DNA of 23,299 bases from Thiobacillus sp. GTDB lineage: Bacteria > Pseudomonadota > Gammaproteobacteria > Burkholderiales > Thiobacillaceae. Below are positions 1 to 8,227 of this stretch, one piece after another; positions within the stretch are counted from its first letter, which is position 1, and each line of letters opens with the position of its first letter. Below the pieces are notes generated by a model. That model did no database searches and was not told the DNA's origin. It saw only the letters and a list, made by a program, of their open reading frames with translations. The translations under genes were made by a program, and so were the position numbers. Where the stretch lies: positions 1-23,299 of the forward strand of contig JANJUT010000177.1 in NCBI GenBank assembly GCA_024710445.1. The letters are read 5' to 3'.

Positions 1-51
1 CTGAAGCCGCTGACGGTGGAGTCGATACGGCCGAAGGAGCGGGTGTACTGA
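1..51 (+). CDS. C-terminal end of an unidentified protein (partial)
   Basis: Frame 1 from the left edge reads 16 sense codons and then TGA at 49-51. Fifteen of the 16 codons end in G or C, which is the codon bias of a real gene in this GC-rich genome. The product ends in IRPKERVY. Only this tail is visible, so no family can be named. The gene runs toward mshE, convergently, and the two are separated by a repeat element. It could be a chance open frame, but the extreme third-position bias argues for a real gene end. Confidence 0.5.
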   Translation: MKPLTVESIRPKERVY

Positions 52-107
52 TGGCGAGCGTGATTTGTCGCCGCTTGCCGAGGCTTCGCTTTTCGCCTTT
101 GGGCGAG

Positions 108-139
108 TTACTTTCTTTTGCTTCGCCAAAAGAAAGTAA
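108..139. repeat. Hairpin of left arm
   Basis: Perfect 13-bp stem with loop CTTCGC. The outermost base pair is T-A here but A-T in the partner hairpin at 557-588, a compensatory change that preserves pairing. Confidence 0.8.
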
Positions 140-556
140 CCAAAGAAAAAGCGACCCCACATCGCAGCCCTGCGGGTTCCCGATTTGGCATGAGCGTGCG
201 GGCGCTTCACCAACTCGCCCTGGCAATGCACACAAAACGTGCCTTGCTGCGGAGCTCGGACACGGTTCCGCTGTTCCCCCGCCCGCACATGCCAAATCGG
301 CAGCTCTGAAGGGGAACAAAACCCGGACCGGTTCGCGCGTAATGCCAACTGTTCACCAAGCGCTGGCGCCTGCATGGGAGCCCCTTCTGTGTCGCCGAGA
401 AGCGCAGCTGCCGGTGGTAGATTGGGGTGGGGTGTTTGAGCTCCGCTGTGAGCCGGTTTTTGTGCGGCTCCCCTGGGCGAGTTCCAGCCCCGCCTCGGGT
501 GGCGAGCATCGCAGGGGAGCCGAAGGCCGACACAGCAGGGGTGGCTTTTTCTTTGG

Positions 557-588
557 ATACTTTCTTTTGGCCACGCAAAAGAAAGTAT
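557..588. repeat. Hairpin of right arm
   Basis: Perfect 13-bp stem with loop GCCACG. It is the inverted partner of the hairpin at 108-139 and lies about 60 bp past the mshE stop codon, so mshE transcripts would run into it. There is no simple U-tract after the stem, so classic intrinsic termination is not shown. Confidence 0.8.
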
Positions 589-650
589 CTCGCCCGCAGG
601 CGAAACGCGAAGCCTCTGCATGGTCACTGATGTGGGCGAAGAGGCCATCC

Positions 651-2348
651 TCACACCCGCCCCGTCAAATCCACCACCCGCGCCACCTCGGACAACGAGG
701 TCACGCCATCTTTCACCCGCTGGATGCCATCTTCCGCCAGAGGGTGATAACCATGCTCGAAGGCAGCGCGGCGGATTTCGTGCAGGGGCGCATGGTTGGC
801 GACGAGTTCGTCGAGAGTCGGGTCCATGCGCAGCAGTTCGATCAAGGCAAGCCGGCCACGGTAGCCTTTATGGCTGCACACTGGACAACCCACTGCGCGG
901 TAGATCTGCGGCGGGGTGGCCGGGTCGACACCGAGAATGGCTGATTCGTGTTCGTCGGCTGTGTAGGCTTCCTTGCAGTGCGAGCATAGCTTTCGCACCA
1001 GTCGCTGGGCGACGACGCCGATGATGTTGCCGGAAAGGATGCCGGACTGGATGCCGATATCCATCAATCTGGGAAAGACGCCGAGGGCCGAGTTGGTATG
1101 CAGGGTGGTGAACACCTGGTGACCGGTCATGGCGGCACGGAAGGCCATTTCGGCGGTGTCCTTGTCGCGGATTTCGCCGACCAGAATGATGTCGGGATCC
1201 TGCCGCATGATGGAGCGGATGCCGTTGGCAAAGTCGAGTTTGAGTGTTTCGTTGACCGAGCTTTGACGCATCAGCGTGACCGGGTACTCGACCGGGTCTT
1301 CCAGCGTCATGATGTTGACGGTCTCGTTGTTGAGGTGCGACAGCATCGAGTACAAGGTGGTGGTCTTGCCCGAACCGGTCGGCCCGGTGACGACGAGAAT
1401 GCCTTCGGGACGCGCCATCATCAGCTGCAGTTCGCGCAGCGCGTCGTCGGTGAAGCCCATCTGCTCCAGCGGCATGATGGATTTCTCGCGGTCGAGGATG
1501 CGCAGCACCACGTTCTCGCCGTGGATGCCGGGCTGCGACGAGACGCGGAAATCGATCGGCCGGCCATTCAGCGTCAGCGACATGCGGCCGTCCTGCGGCG
1601 CGCGCGTCTCGGCGATGTTCATTCCCGACAGCACTTTGAGCCGCACCAGAATCCCCGGCCAATAGGTCTTGTGCAGGCTGCGGATCTGTTCCAGCACGCC
1701 GTCGATGCGGTAGCGGATGCGCAGGAAGGCGTGCTCGGGTTCGAAGTGGATGTCGGAGGATTCGCGCTTCACCGCGTCGGTGAGCAGCGCACCGACCAGC
1801 CGCACCACCGGCTGGGTGTATTCCTCGGTTTCGGGATTGAGGCTGGCGTAATCGACTTCGCCGGTTTCGATCTCGCGCAGGATGCCGTCGAGCGAGAGGT
1901 CGAAGCCGTAGAACTTGTCGATGCATTCGAGCAGCTGCGCTTCGGCCGCCAGCAGCGTGTCGATTTCAAGCTGGCCGCCGAGCGAAGCTTTCAGCTGATC
2001 AAGCGCGACCACGTTGAACATGTCGGTGGTTGCCAGCGTCAGGATGTTGCGCGCCGCGTCGTGAGCGATCGGCAGCAGATGGTGGCGGCGGGCGAATTCC
2101 TCGGGCACCAGTTGCAGGGCTTCCGGGTCGGCCACCACCTGCGTGAGGTCGATGCCCTGGCTGCCGAGCGCATTGGCGAGCTGGTCGCGCAACACCGCCT
2201 CGGTCATGAAGCCCAGCGCGACGAGCTGGCGACCGATCGGCAGGCCGGTGGCTTTCTGTTCCTTCAGGCCGATGCGCAGCTGGTCCAGGGTAATGAGTCC
2301 CTGTGAGACCAGGGTTTCGCCCATGCGGAGTTTTTTACGGCGCTCCAT
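651..2348 (-). CDS. mshE: MSHA-type pilus/secretion motor ATPase MshE (GspE/PilB family)
   Basis: Cytoplasmic hexameric ATPase that powers assembly of MSHA-like pili or a related type II/IV machine; 565 residues, the normal length. Residues 8-31 fit the MshEN c-di-GMP motif (R-L/M-G-x2-LV-x2-G-LI-x4-L-x3-L-x2-Q), and a second weaker copy lies at 37-60, with P in place of R and A in place of the final Q. Walker A GPTGSGKT is at 322-329, the Asp box EDPVEY at 350-355, Walker B around 387-395 and the His box HQVFTTLH at 410-417. Four cysteines at 455, 458, 488 and 491 form the usual zinc finger. The ATG start follows TAAGG, which overlaps the mshN stop codon, so the two genes are probably translationally coupled. 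It is the last gene of the operon; no mshG follows. The motifs make the family certain; the MshE subgroup rests on the N-terminal motif and neighbours. Confidence 0.93.
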   Translation of the reverse strand: MERRKKLRMGETLVSQGLITLDQLRIGLKEQKATGLPIGRQLVALGFMTEAVLRDQLANALGSQGIDLTQVVADPEALQLVPEEFARRHHLLPIAHDAARNILTLATTDMFNVVALDQLKASLGGQLEIDTLLAAEAQLLECIDKFYGFDLSLDGILREIETGEVDYASLNPETEEYTQPVVRLVGALLTDAVKRESSDIHFEPEHAFLRIRYRIDGVLEQIRSLHKTYWPGILVRLKVLSGMNIAETRAPQDGRMSLTLNGRPIDFRVSSQPGIHGENVVLRILDREKSIMPLEQMGFTDDALRELQLMMARPEGILVVTGPTGSGKTTTLYSMLSHLNNETVNIMTLEDPVEYPVTLMRQSSVNETLKLDFANGIRSIMRQDPDIILVGEIRDKDTAEMAFRAAMTGHQVFTTLHTNSALGVFPRLMDIGIQSGILSGNIIGVVAQRLVRKLCSHCKEAYTADEHESAILGVDPATPPQIYRAVGCPVCSHKGYRGRLALIELLRMDPTLDELVANHAPLHEIRRAAFEHGYHPLAEDGIQRVKDGVTSLSEVARVVDLTGRV

Positions 2349-2357
2349 CGCGTGACC

Positions 2358-3506
2358 TTATCGCGCCGATTTCAACTGCTGCACGCGCGTTACGGCCTGG
2401 GCATGGTCGAAACGGTGAACCCCGCCGCTTGCGAGCGCCTTTTCGTAATAGGTACGTGCGGCAGCGAACTGACTTAGCTGGTCGAGACTGACGGCCAGAT
2501 TGAAGGCGTAATCGGCATTGTCGGGTGCGCTGCGGTAGGCCTCGAAGTAGGCAGCCTGGGCATCGTTCCAGCGTTTCTGGTCAGCGTAAAGATTGCCCAG
2601 GGTTTGATGCAGGTGCGGGCTGGGATCGCGTTCGATCAGCATTTTCAGGCGGCTTTCCGTCGCCTGGCTGTCGGTGTTGCCGAGCAGGTCGAGCAGGGCG
2701 CCCTGGGCGGTGGCATTCAGCGGATCGATATCCAGCACGTCGCGATACAGGCGCTGAGCATCCGCATCGCGTTTCTGCGCGCTGGCAATCGCGGCCAGTC
2801 CAAGCAGTGCGTCCACATTGCGGCCACGTGCGGCGATCTGGCTGTAGAGACGCTGCGCTTCGGCGAGCGCACCGCGCTGATAAGCAGCGTAGGCCTGGCT
2901 GAGTACCGTGCTTTGGGTGTCGGGCTGGAACACGGGTCGTGTCGCAGACGGCGGGGCGGATCTGCGTGTGGGGGCCTCAACATTTGGCGGAGTCAGGGAG
3001 TCCGTGCGCACGTCCGGAGTCGCCGGGCTGGGCGGCGCGATAGCCGGTTCCGGTTGTGGGCCGGGCATGGTGAACGAGGGTGCCGGCAAGGGCGTATCCG
3101 GAAGCGGCGGCGGCAAAGCGGGTTGGGCTGGTTCGACTGCAGGGGTGGCGGGTGCCGCCGTATTCACCGTGGGCACTGGCGTGGCCGTCGGCGGTTGCAG
3201 TTCAAAGTAAAGATAGATTCCGTAGCCCACCGCAACCAGTGCGGCCAGCAGTGCGGTGAGCGGAACCAGCGAGAGTTGTGGCCAGCGGAAACTTGGCCTG
3301 CGGGATGCCTTGGGCGTGAGTCCACTGCTGCCAAACAACAGCCCCGGCGGCTCAACCCATTCGCGCGCCGTGGCCGTGCCGGATTCAAGGACAGGTTCCA
3401 GTTCGAGGTGACCATCGATCCGCTCATCCGGACCAAACCGGTCGACATCCGGCTTGTCCGCATTCGCGGATTCGGCCTGTTTCAATGCTTTGAGCAGGAG
3501 GCTCAA
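2358..3506 (-). CDS. mshN: MshN-like TPR protein, inner-membrane anchored
   Basis: 382 residues. The N-terminus begins MSLLLKALKQAE, typical of MshN/GspB-type accessory proteins. A single membrane segment at about 79-101 is followed by a Pro/Ala-rich linker at about 103-200, which would cross the periplasm, and then by tetratricopeptide-like helices from about 205 to the end. It probably links the cytoplasmic motor to the secretin during MSHA pilus assembly. The start is TTG at 3506, which shares bases with the TGA stop of mshL (TTGA) and has GGAG six bases upstream; the N-terminal match to the family supports this start. The gene after it, mshE, is 9 bp away. The assignment is by N-terminal pattern, architecture and gene order; sequence identity of MshN is low between genera. 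Confidence 0.8.
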   Translation of the reverse strand: MSLLLKALKQAESANADKPDVDRFGPDERIDGHLELEPVLESGTATAREWVEPPGLLFGSSGLTPKASRRPSFRWPQLSLVPLTALLAALVAVGYGIYLYFELQPPTATPVPTVNTAAPATPAVEPAQPALPPPLPDTPLPAPSFTMPGPQPEPAIAPPSPATPDVRTDSLTPPNVEAPTRRSAPPSATRPVFQPDTQSTVLSQAYAAYQRGALAEAQRLYSQIAARGRNVDALLGLAAIASAQKRDADAQRLYRDVLDIDPLNATAQGALLDLLGNTDSQATESRLKMLIERDPSPHLHQTLGNLYADQKRWNDAQAAYFEAYRSAPDNADYAFNLAVSLDQLSQFAAARTYYEKALASGGVHRFDHAQAVTRVQQLKSAR

Positions 3507-5266
3507 GGACTGCTCCGTGCCGTAGGCAACAGGCGCTGGAACTGGCGCAGTTCGTCGCTTTCCAGCGAGGGGTTGGTTACCACGACTGGGCGCAGAAAAA
3601 TTACCAGTTCGGTCTGATTGTTGATGCGCTCATGCTGGCCGAATATCGCGCCGACGCCTTCGGGGCGTGACAGGCCGGGCAGGCCGTCGCGGGCGTTGTT
3701 GGTGTCGTCCTGAATCAGTCCGCCAAGAATCACGGTCTGGCCACTGCGGACTTGCAGCAGCGATTCCATTTCACGCACCTGAATGACCGGTACGCTGCTG
3801 TTGATGTTCTCTTTTTTCAACTCGGGGTTGGGGTCTTGCACAGCCCCGACCTGGCGGGAAATGGTTGGACGAACCGTGAGTGAGACCATGCCGTTTTCAT
3901 TGATCTGCGGCAAAACGGACATCACTACGCCGACGGGTACTGTTTGCGGAGTAGTTGTGAAAGTTGTGGTGGTGTTGTTGGCATTCTGGTTGGTATCAGC
4001 CTTGACTGTAAAGTAAACCAGATTGTTGACCACCTTGAGCAATGCAGTCTGATTGTTCAGTGCCATCAGCTTGGGGCTGGAAAGTACCTTGGTATTGCCA
4101 TAGGATTCAAGAAGGTCGATGGCAGCCTTGAACCCATTGTTCCCGTTGTAAGTGGCCTGGATAAATGGCGCAAGCGTATCGGCAAGCGGATTTGATTTGC
4201 TGCCGCTGACGCCGCCGACCGTGCTGATTTGCCAGCCAATAGCACCTTGCAAGGCACGTGACCAGTCGATGCCGGCACGATATTGGTCCTTGAGGTTGAC
4301 TTCAACAATGGTCGCTTCAATCAATACCTGACGCTGCGTAGCGTTCGTGACGCGATCGAGGTATTGCTGCACCAGTTCCTGCTGTTTGGCGGTACCCAGT
4401 ACAGAAACCGTGCCGGCCATCGGGTTGACCGCGACATCGTATTTTCCATCGCCGATGGGCTGGTTGGCGAATGCGGCAGTGAACAGGTTGGCTGCGCCTG
4501 CCCCAGCCTTGCTGGCGGCCTCGGCTTGCGATACGCGTTCGGCGCGTGCAACTTTTTCGGCATCCAGCCGGGCGGCGCGTTCATCGTTGCTCTGGGTGAC
4601 GGCACGGGTGCCAGCGAGAATGGTGCGGATGTTGTCGGCCAGCACGGTCCATAGATCGTTGTTGGACTGGCTGGCCACGGTTGTGGTGGAAGAATTTCCT
4701 CCGACCGTTGTGGTCGAACCGCTTGCAGCGCCCACGCTACCGCCGGTGCTGGCGATCTGCGCGGCCACGCCGACGCTCGACGTCGTGTTGCGTGCCACGT
4801 TCACATAGTTGACGCTGTAGGTTTTGACGTAGGGGGTGTCGGGCATGATCGACACGGTACGGCCGTTCATTTCGTAGCGCAGGTTGGCCTGCCGGGCGAT
4901 GCGGTCGAGTATGGCGGGCAGCGGTTCCTGTACCGCATTGAGTGAGACCTTGCCCGCGATGCCTGGATGCAGGTCGATGTTGTACTGGGTGTCGCGCGCG
5001 ATTGAAAACAGCAGGTCCTTGACCGGCACGTCGTTGACCACCACGGTGTAGGTCGGTATCGGTGCGCTGGCCCGGGGCGCGGCCAGGGTGGGCACGGACT
5101 TGACGGGCTCTGGAGGGGGGCTGACGGGGGCAGCCGTCTGGCTGGGCTGGCTGATGTGGCCGGGCGAGGTGTCAAACGCCTGCGGCGGCACGCAGCCGCC
5201 CAGCAGCACGAGACTGGCCAGCATCAGGTGCGTCATTGCGGAGCGTTTCAACACAGCGTTCATCAT
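3503..5266 (-). CDS. mshL: MSHA-type secretin MshL, outer-membrane lipoprotein
   Basis: 587 residues. A signal peptide with lipobox LLGGC places the lipidated cysteine at residue 25. A Pro/Ala-rich stretch is followed by a secretin/TonB short N-terminal domain (about 75-142), then a Ser/Thr/Gly-rich low-complexity segment (about 161-203). The secretin core runs from about 310 to 575 and includes the VPVG segment, the VRPTISRQVG strand and the GQTVILGGLI motif. It should form the outer-membrane ring through which a pilus or substrate passes. The first ATG overlaps the mshM stop as ATGA; a second ATG three bases later has a better-spaced AGGA, so the true start may be 5263. It shares its end with the mshN start. 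The secretin family is certain; MshL rather than PilQ or GspD follows from the lipobox, short N-domain set and neighbours. Confidence 0.9.
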   Translation of the reverse strand: MMNAVLKRSAMTHLMLASLVLLGGCVPPQAFDTSPGHISQPSQTAAPVSPPPEPVKSVPTLAAPRASAPIPTYTVVVNDVPVKDLLFSIARDTQYNIDLHPGIAGKVSLNAVQEPLPAILDRIARQANLRYEMNGRTVSIMPDTPYVKTYSVNYVNVARNTTSSVGVAAQIASTGGSVGAASGSTTTVGGNSSTTTVASQSNNDLWTVLADNIRTILAGTRAVTQSNDERAARLDAEKVARAERVSQAEAASKAGAGAANLFTAAFANQPIGDGKYDVAVNPMAGTVSVLGTAKQQELVQQYLDRVTNATQRQVLIEATIVEVNLKDQYRAGIDWSRALQGAIGWQISTVGGVSGSKSNPLADTLAPFIQATYNGNNGFKAAIDLLESYGNTKVLSSPKLMALNNQTALLKVVNNLVYFTVKADTNQNANNTTTTFTTTPQTVPVGVVMSVLPQINENGMVSLTVRPTISRQVGAVQDPNPELKKENINSSVPVIQVREMESLLQVRSGQTVILGGLIQDDTNNARDGLPGLSRPEGVGAIFGQHERINNQTELVIFLRPVVVTNPSLESDELRQFQRLLPTARSSP

Positions 5267-6573
5267 GATCCTGTAGGTAAGACTACGGTGCGCATTTTGC
5301 CAACCGTGCGCAGAAACGGGGTGTCTGCCGGTGAACCAGGCAGCGTACGTAATGCCGCCATGGCTGTCTCACGGTTGGGGAATTCACCCACCAGGATCAT
5401 CCAGGCGGGTGTGCCCCGGCTCAGGCCATGCAGCACGCGCACCGGTTTAGGGGCGGCGTGAAGACCCTCCAGTAATACGGCTGCCTGAGCGGCTTCTTTA
5501 GCCGCAGCGACTTGAATGACGTGGGTGCCGGTCGCGGCGGTGGCGAGCCAGCGCTGGGTTTGTGTCGCCAGTTCGGTTACCTGGGCAGTGGATGGGACGG
5601 TCGGCCCGGGCGGGGGCGCGACGTTGACGGCGGGCGCAGCCGGTGGGGGTGTCGGGGCCAAGGCTTGCCAGGCGACAAATGCCAGTAAACCGAGTGCGGC
5701 TGCGAGTCCGGCGCCCAGCCAGATCCAGCGGGGCAGTCCGGCAGGCTGGCTGGATGGCCGTGTATGCGGGTAGATCTCGGCATCGCCCGCAGCTGCGTCC
5801 AGGTGGGCCGGGGTCAGTGTATGGGTTTGCCCGGCATAGGCCGCCAGCAGGGTTTTGTCGGCCAGCACGTTGATCCGGCGTGAAAGGCCACCCGACAGTC
5901 GCGCCATGCGTGTAATCAGCGCAGACGGAAACAGATCAGGTCCGCGGTATCCGGCGACCGTCAGCCGTGCACGCAGATAGTCGGCCACTTCGGATTCGGT
6001 GAGCGGCGACAGATTCAGGCTCAGGGTGATGCGGTCCTTGAGTTGGCGAATGCGCGGGTCGGCCAGTTGCGTATCAAGCTCGGGCTGACCAAACAGCACG
6101 ATTTGCAGCAACTTGTCGGTGGCGGTTTCCAGGTTGGTCAGCAGCCGCAGGAATTCCAGGTTGTCGAGCGAGATGCCTTGGGCCTCTTCGACAAACGCCA
6201 CTACGCGATGCCCTGCCTGGTGGCGGGCCAACAGGGTGGTGTTGAGTTGTGCCAGCCGGGCCTGCCGGCTTTCCTCGGGCTGGTCGATACCCAGATCGGC
6301 CAGAATGGCTGCCAGCATGTCGTCGGCCGACAGGCTGGGATTGCCGAGATAGACGCTGTCGATGGTGTCGGGGAGTTGGGCGACCAGTTTGCGGCACAAC
6401 ATGGTTTTGCCGCTGCCGACCTCGCCGACCACCTTGATGATGCCTTCGCCCTGGCCGATGGCGTACAGCAGCGCGGCGAGCATTTCCCCGCGCTGGCCGC
6501 CGGCATACCAGTATTCGGTATTCGGCGTGATGCGGAAGGGAGCTTCTTTTAGACCGAAATAGTCAAAATACAC
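5263..6573 (-). CDS. mshM: MshM/ExeA-like AAA ATPase with membrane anchor and SPOR-like C-terminus
   Basis: 436 residues. The N-terminus MYFDYFGLKEAPFRITPN is the hallmark of ExeA/GspA/MshM ATPases. Walker A GEVGSGKT is at 50-57. The Walker B region reads VVAFVEEAQ at about 124-132, with E where the family normally has D. A membrane segment spans about 283-305, a Pro-rich linker follows, and the last about 80 residues resemble a SPOR-type peptidoglycan-binding fold. The family remodels peptidoglycan or assists secretin insertion. The start is GTG at 6573, six bases after the stop of the regulator gene; no good Shine-Dalgarno is seen, so translation may depend on the upstream gene. It overlaps mshL by 4 bp. 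Gene order here is M-L-N-E, whereas classical MSHA loci read L-M-N-E. Confidence 0.85.
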   Translation of the reverse strand: MYFDYFGLKEAPFRITPNTEYWYAGGQRGEMLAALLYAIGQGEGIIKVVGEVGSGKTMLCRKLVAQLPDTIDSVYLGNPSLSADDMLAAILADLGIDQPEESRQARLAQLNTTLLARHQAGHRVVAFVEEAQGISLDNLEFLRLLTNLETATDKLLQIVLFGQPELDTQLADPRIRQLKDRITLSLNLSPLTESEVADYLRARLTVAGYRGPDLFPSALITRMARLSGGLSRRINVLADKTLLAAYAGQTHTLTPAHLDAAAGDAEIYPHTRPSSQPAGLPRWIWLGAGLAAALGLLAFVAWQALAPTPPPAAPAVNVAPPPGPTVPSTAQVTELATQTQRWLATAATGTHVIQVAAAKEAAQAAVLLEGLHAAPKPVRVLHGLSRGTPAWMILVGEFPNRETAMAALRTLPGSPADTPFLRTVGKMRTVVLPTGS

Positions 6574-6579
6574 AGGGGT

Positions 6580-8010
6580 TTATTCGCTGCCGTACGTCTG
6601 CATCCGGCTATACAGCGTGGTGCGGTTGATGCCGAGCAGCTTGGCGGCCTGCGACAGGTTGCCGTGGGTCATGTTGAGTGCAGCCTCGACATAGGCCTTC
6701 TCCCATTGGCGCAGCGTGATGTCGAGGTTGAAGTTGGCCAGCGTCTGCAACTGCTTGCGTGCCAGCTCGATCAGCGCCTTGCCGTCGTTGGCGAGCGGGA
6801 TTTCCTGCGGATAGGCCTGGTCCGTATCAAGCTCGTCTTCAAGCTGCTGGGCGTTGACGACCATGCCGGGGTACTTGGTTGTCAGGCGGATGGCGATGTT
6901 GCGCAGTTCACGCACGTTGCCAGGGAAGTGGTAGTCCTCCCACATCTGTTGCGCGCGTGGATCAAGCTGAAATGCCTGGCCTTTGGCTTCGCGGGCATAG
7001 AAATCGCGGAAATGGTTGAGCAGGGAGAGCTTGTCTTCGCCCATTTCGCGCAAGGGCGGCACGGCGATGGAAAATACCGACAGCCGATGGTAAAGATCCG
7101 CGCGGAAATGACCTGACTTGATCTCGGCGCGCAGATCACGGTTGGTGGCGGTGACGACCCGGGCGTTGGAGAAACGTGGCTGGGTTTCACCGACGCGCTG
7201 GTATTCGCCGTTTTCCAGGACACGCAGCAGCTTGGCTTGCAGTTCCAGTGGCAGTTCGCCGATTTCGTCGAGGAACAGGGTGCCGTTTTCGGCTTCTTCG
7301 AAGTAACCGGCACGTGCGCTGGTGGCACCTGTGAACGCGCCTTTGGCGTAACCGAACAGCGTGGGCTCGACCAGTGTCGGTGAGATGGCTGCGCAGTTGA
7401 GCGCCAGATAAGGCTTGCTTGAGCGGGGCGACATCTGGTGCAGGTTGGACGCCACCCGCTCCTTGCCGCTGCCGGATTCACCTTCGATCAGCACCGGGAA
7501 AGGTGCGGCAGCATACTGTTCGATCTGCTGGCGGAGTTTATCCATGGCCAGGCTCTTGCCCACGATGCCGGAGTCCTTGCTGACGGGTGCGGGTTCCTTG
7601 TCCGCGCTGCGCTCGGCATCCTGTACCAGCAAGGCGTTGAACAGCAGGGATTTCAGCCGCTCGGGCTCGCACGGCTTGGCGACAAAATCAATGGCGCCCA
7701 GCGCACGGGCGTGGCGCGCATTGGCTTCATCGCTCTGCCCGGAGAGCACCAGGATCTTGATGCTGGGCGAAATGCTCAGCAGGTCGGCGATCAAGGCAAA
7801 GCCTTCATCAGGTTTGTGGGGATGGGGGGGCAAGCCCAGGTCCACCAGCGCGAGCTGGGGGGGTTCATCCAGTTGCATGAGCAGACTCTTTACCTGGGCA
7901 CGAGACTCGGCAGCCGAGATTTCGAAGTCTTTGCTCAAGACATAGGTGAGCGTATCGGAAATGAGCGGATCGTCATCGACGATCAGCAGGCTAGGCTTGG
8001 TATGAACCAC
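6580..8010 (-). CDS. Sigma-54-dependent response regulator (NtrC/PrsR-like)
   Basis: 476 residues in three domains. The receiver domain (about 7-125) has acidic D12-D14, phosphoacceptor D57 in ALVDLGLP and K112. The AAA domain has Walker A GESGSGKE at 177-184, the sigma-54 contact loop GAFTGA at 224-229, and Walker B around 244-249. A Fis-type helix-turn-helix ends the protein (about 435-472). It should activate sigma-54 promoters when phosphorylated. The receiver, with its long DLGLPP-type insert, resembles PrsR regulators of PEP-CTERM/exopolysaccharide systems. I chose GTG at 8010, which has GGAGG just upstream; the longer open frame to 8058 lacks such a site. It heads the msh operon, 6 bp before mshM. 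No histidine kinase is encoded in this window, so its partner lies elsewhere. Confidence 0.88.
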   Translation of the reverse strand: MVHTKPSLLIVDDDPLISDTLTYVLSKDFEISAAESRAQVKSLLMQLDEPPQLALVDLGLPPHPHKPDEGFALIADLLSISPSIKILVLSGQSDEANARHARALGAIDFVAKPCEPERLKSLLFNALLVQDAERSADKEPAPVSKDSGIVGKSLAMDKLRQQIEQYAAAPFPVLIEGESGSGKERVASNLHQMSPRSSKPYLALNCAAISPTLVEPTLFGYAKGAFTGATSARAGYFEEAENGTLFLDEIGELPLELQAKLLRVLENGEYQRVGETQPRFSNARVVTATNRDLRAEIKSGHFRADLYHRLSVFSIAVPPLREMGEDKLSLLNHFRDFYAREAKGQAFQLDPRAQQMWEDYHFPGNVRELRNIAIRLTTKYPGMVVNAQQLEDELDTDQAYPQEIPLANDGKALIELARKQLQTLANFNLDITLRQWEKAYVEAALNMTHGNLSQAAKLLGINRTTLYSRMQTYGSE

Positions 8011-8227
8011 ATATCCTCCGGGTCGAGTGGCACCCCCTTCGGGGTATAAATGCCGCAAATCGCGCCTGCATCTGGTGGCAGGGAATTATTCTGCGCGTGT
8101 CGGAATTTCGGCGATTGTGCCAGAGACCCGGTGAAAGTTAAACCAGCGAGGGTTGAAGCGGTGGAGATAAACGCCGCAATCGGGGGAAAGGTACAGGCGT
8201 TTGGGTGGGGCAAAAGAGGTGGGTTCG
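8011..8227. other. Intergenic region upstream of the response regulator
   Basis: 217 bp without a gene. On the minus strand, which carries the leader of the regulator mRNA, a small hairpin ACCCC-GAAG-GGGGT lies at 8032-8045, just before the Shine-Dalgarno. A weak 7-bp inverted repeat, AAACGCC at 8169-8175 and GGCGTTT at 8196-8202, follows the stop of the upstream gene and could be a poor terminator. I checked for a -24/-12 sigma-54 promoter (GG-N10-GC with the right context) and saw no convincing one. Confidence 0.35.

Larger units (their letters stand above)
81..615. repeat. Inverted-repeat element with two matching 32-nt hairpins
   Basis: The stretch 52-650 has no convincing gene. It holds two 78-bp arms, 81-158 and 538-615, that are inverted copies of each other with a few mismatches. 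Each arm contains a 32-nt hairpin with a perfect 13-bp stem and a 6-nt loop: 108-139 (TTACTTTCTTTTG / CAAAAGAAAGTAA) and 557-588 (ATACTTTCTTTTG / CAAAAGAAAGTAT). A shorter nested inverted repeat, CCGATTTGGCATG at 180-192 and CATGCCAAATCGG at 288-300, lies between them. Sequences with the ACTTTCTTTTG core are familiar as dispersed noncoding repeats in GC-rich proteobacteria; that comment is from memory. It lies between two convergent genes and may also stop transcription from both. Confidence 0.75.

Noticed and set aside
51..944. 297-residue plus-strand open frame
   Set aside because: It runs across the inverted-repeat element and into the antisense of mshE, and its product is low-complexity Arg/Pro/Ala-rich with no family features.
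1098..2306. 402-residue plus-strand open frame
   Set aside because: It is the antisense of mshE, whose motifs on the minus strand are unmistakable; such long shadows are common in GC-rich genes.
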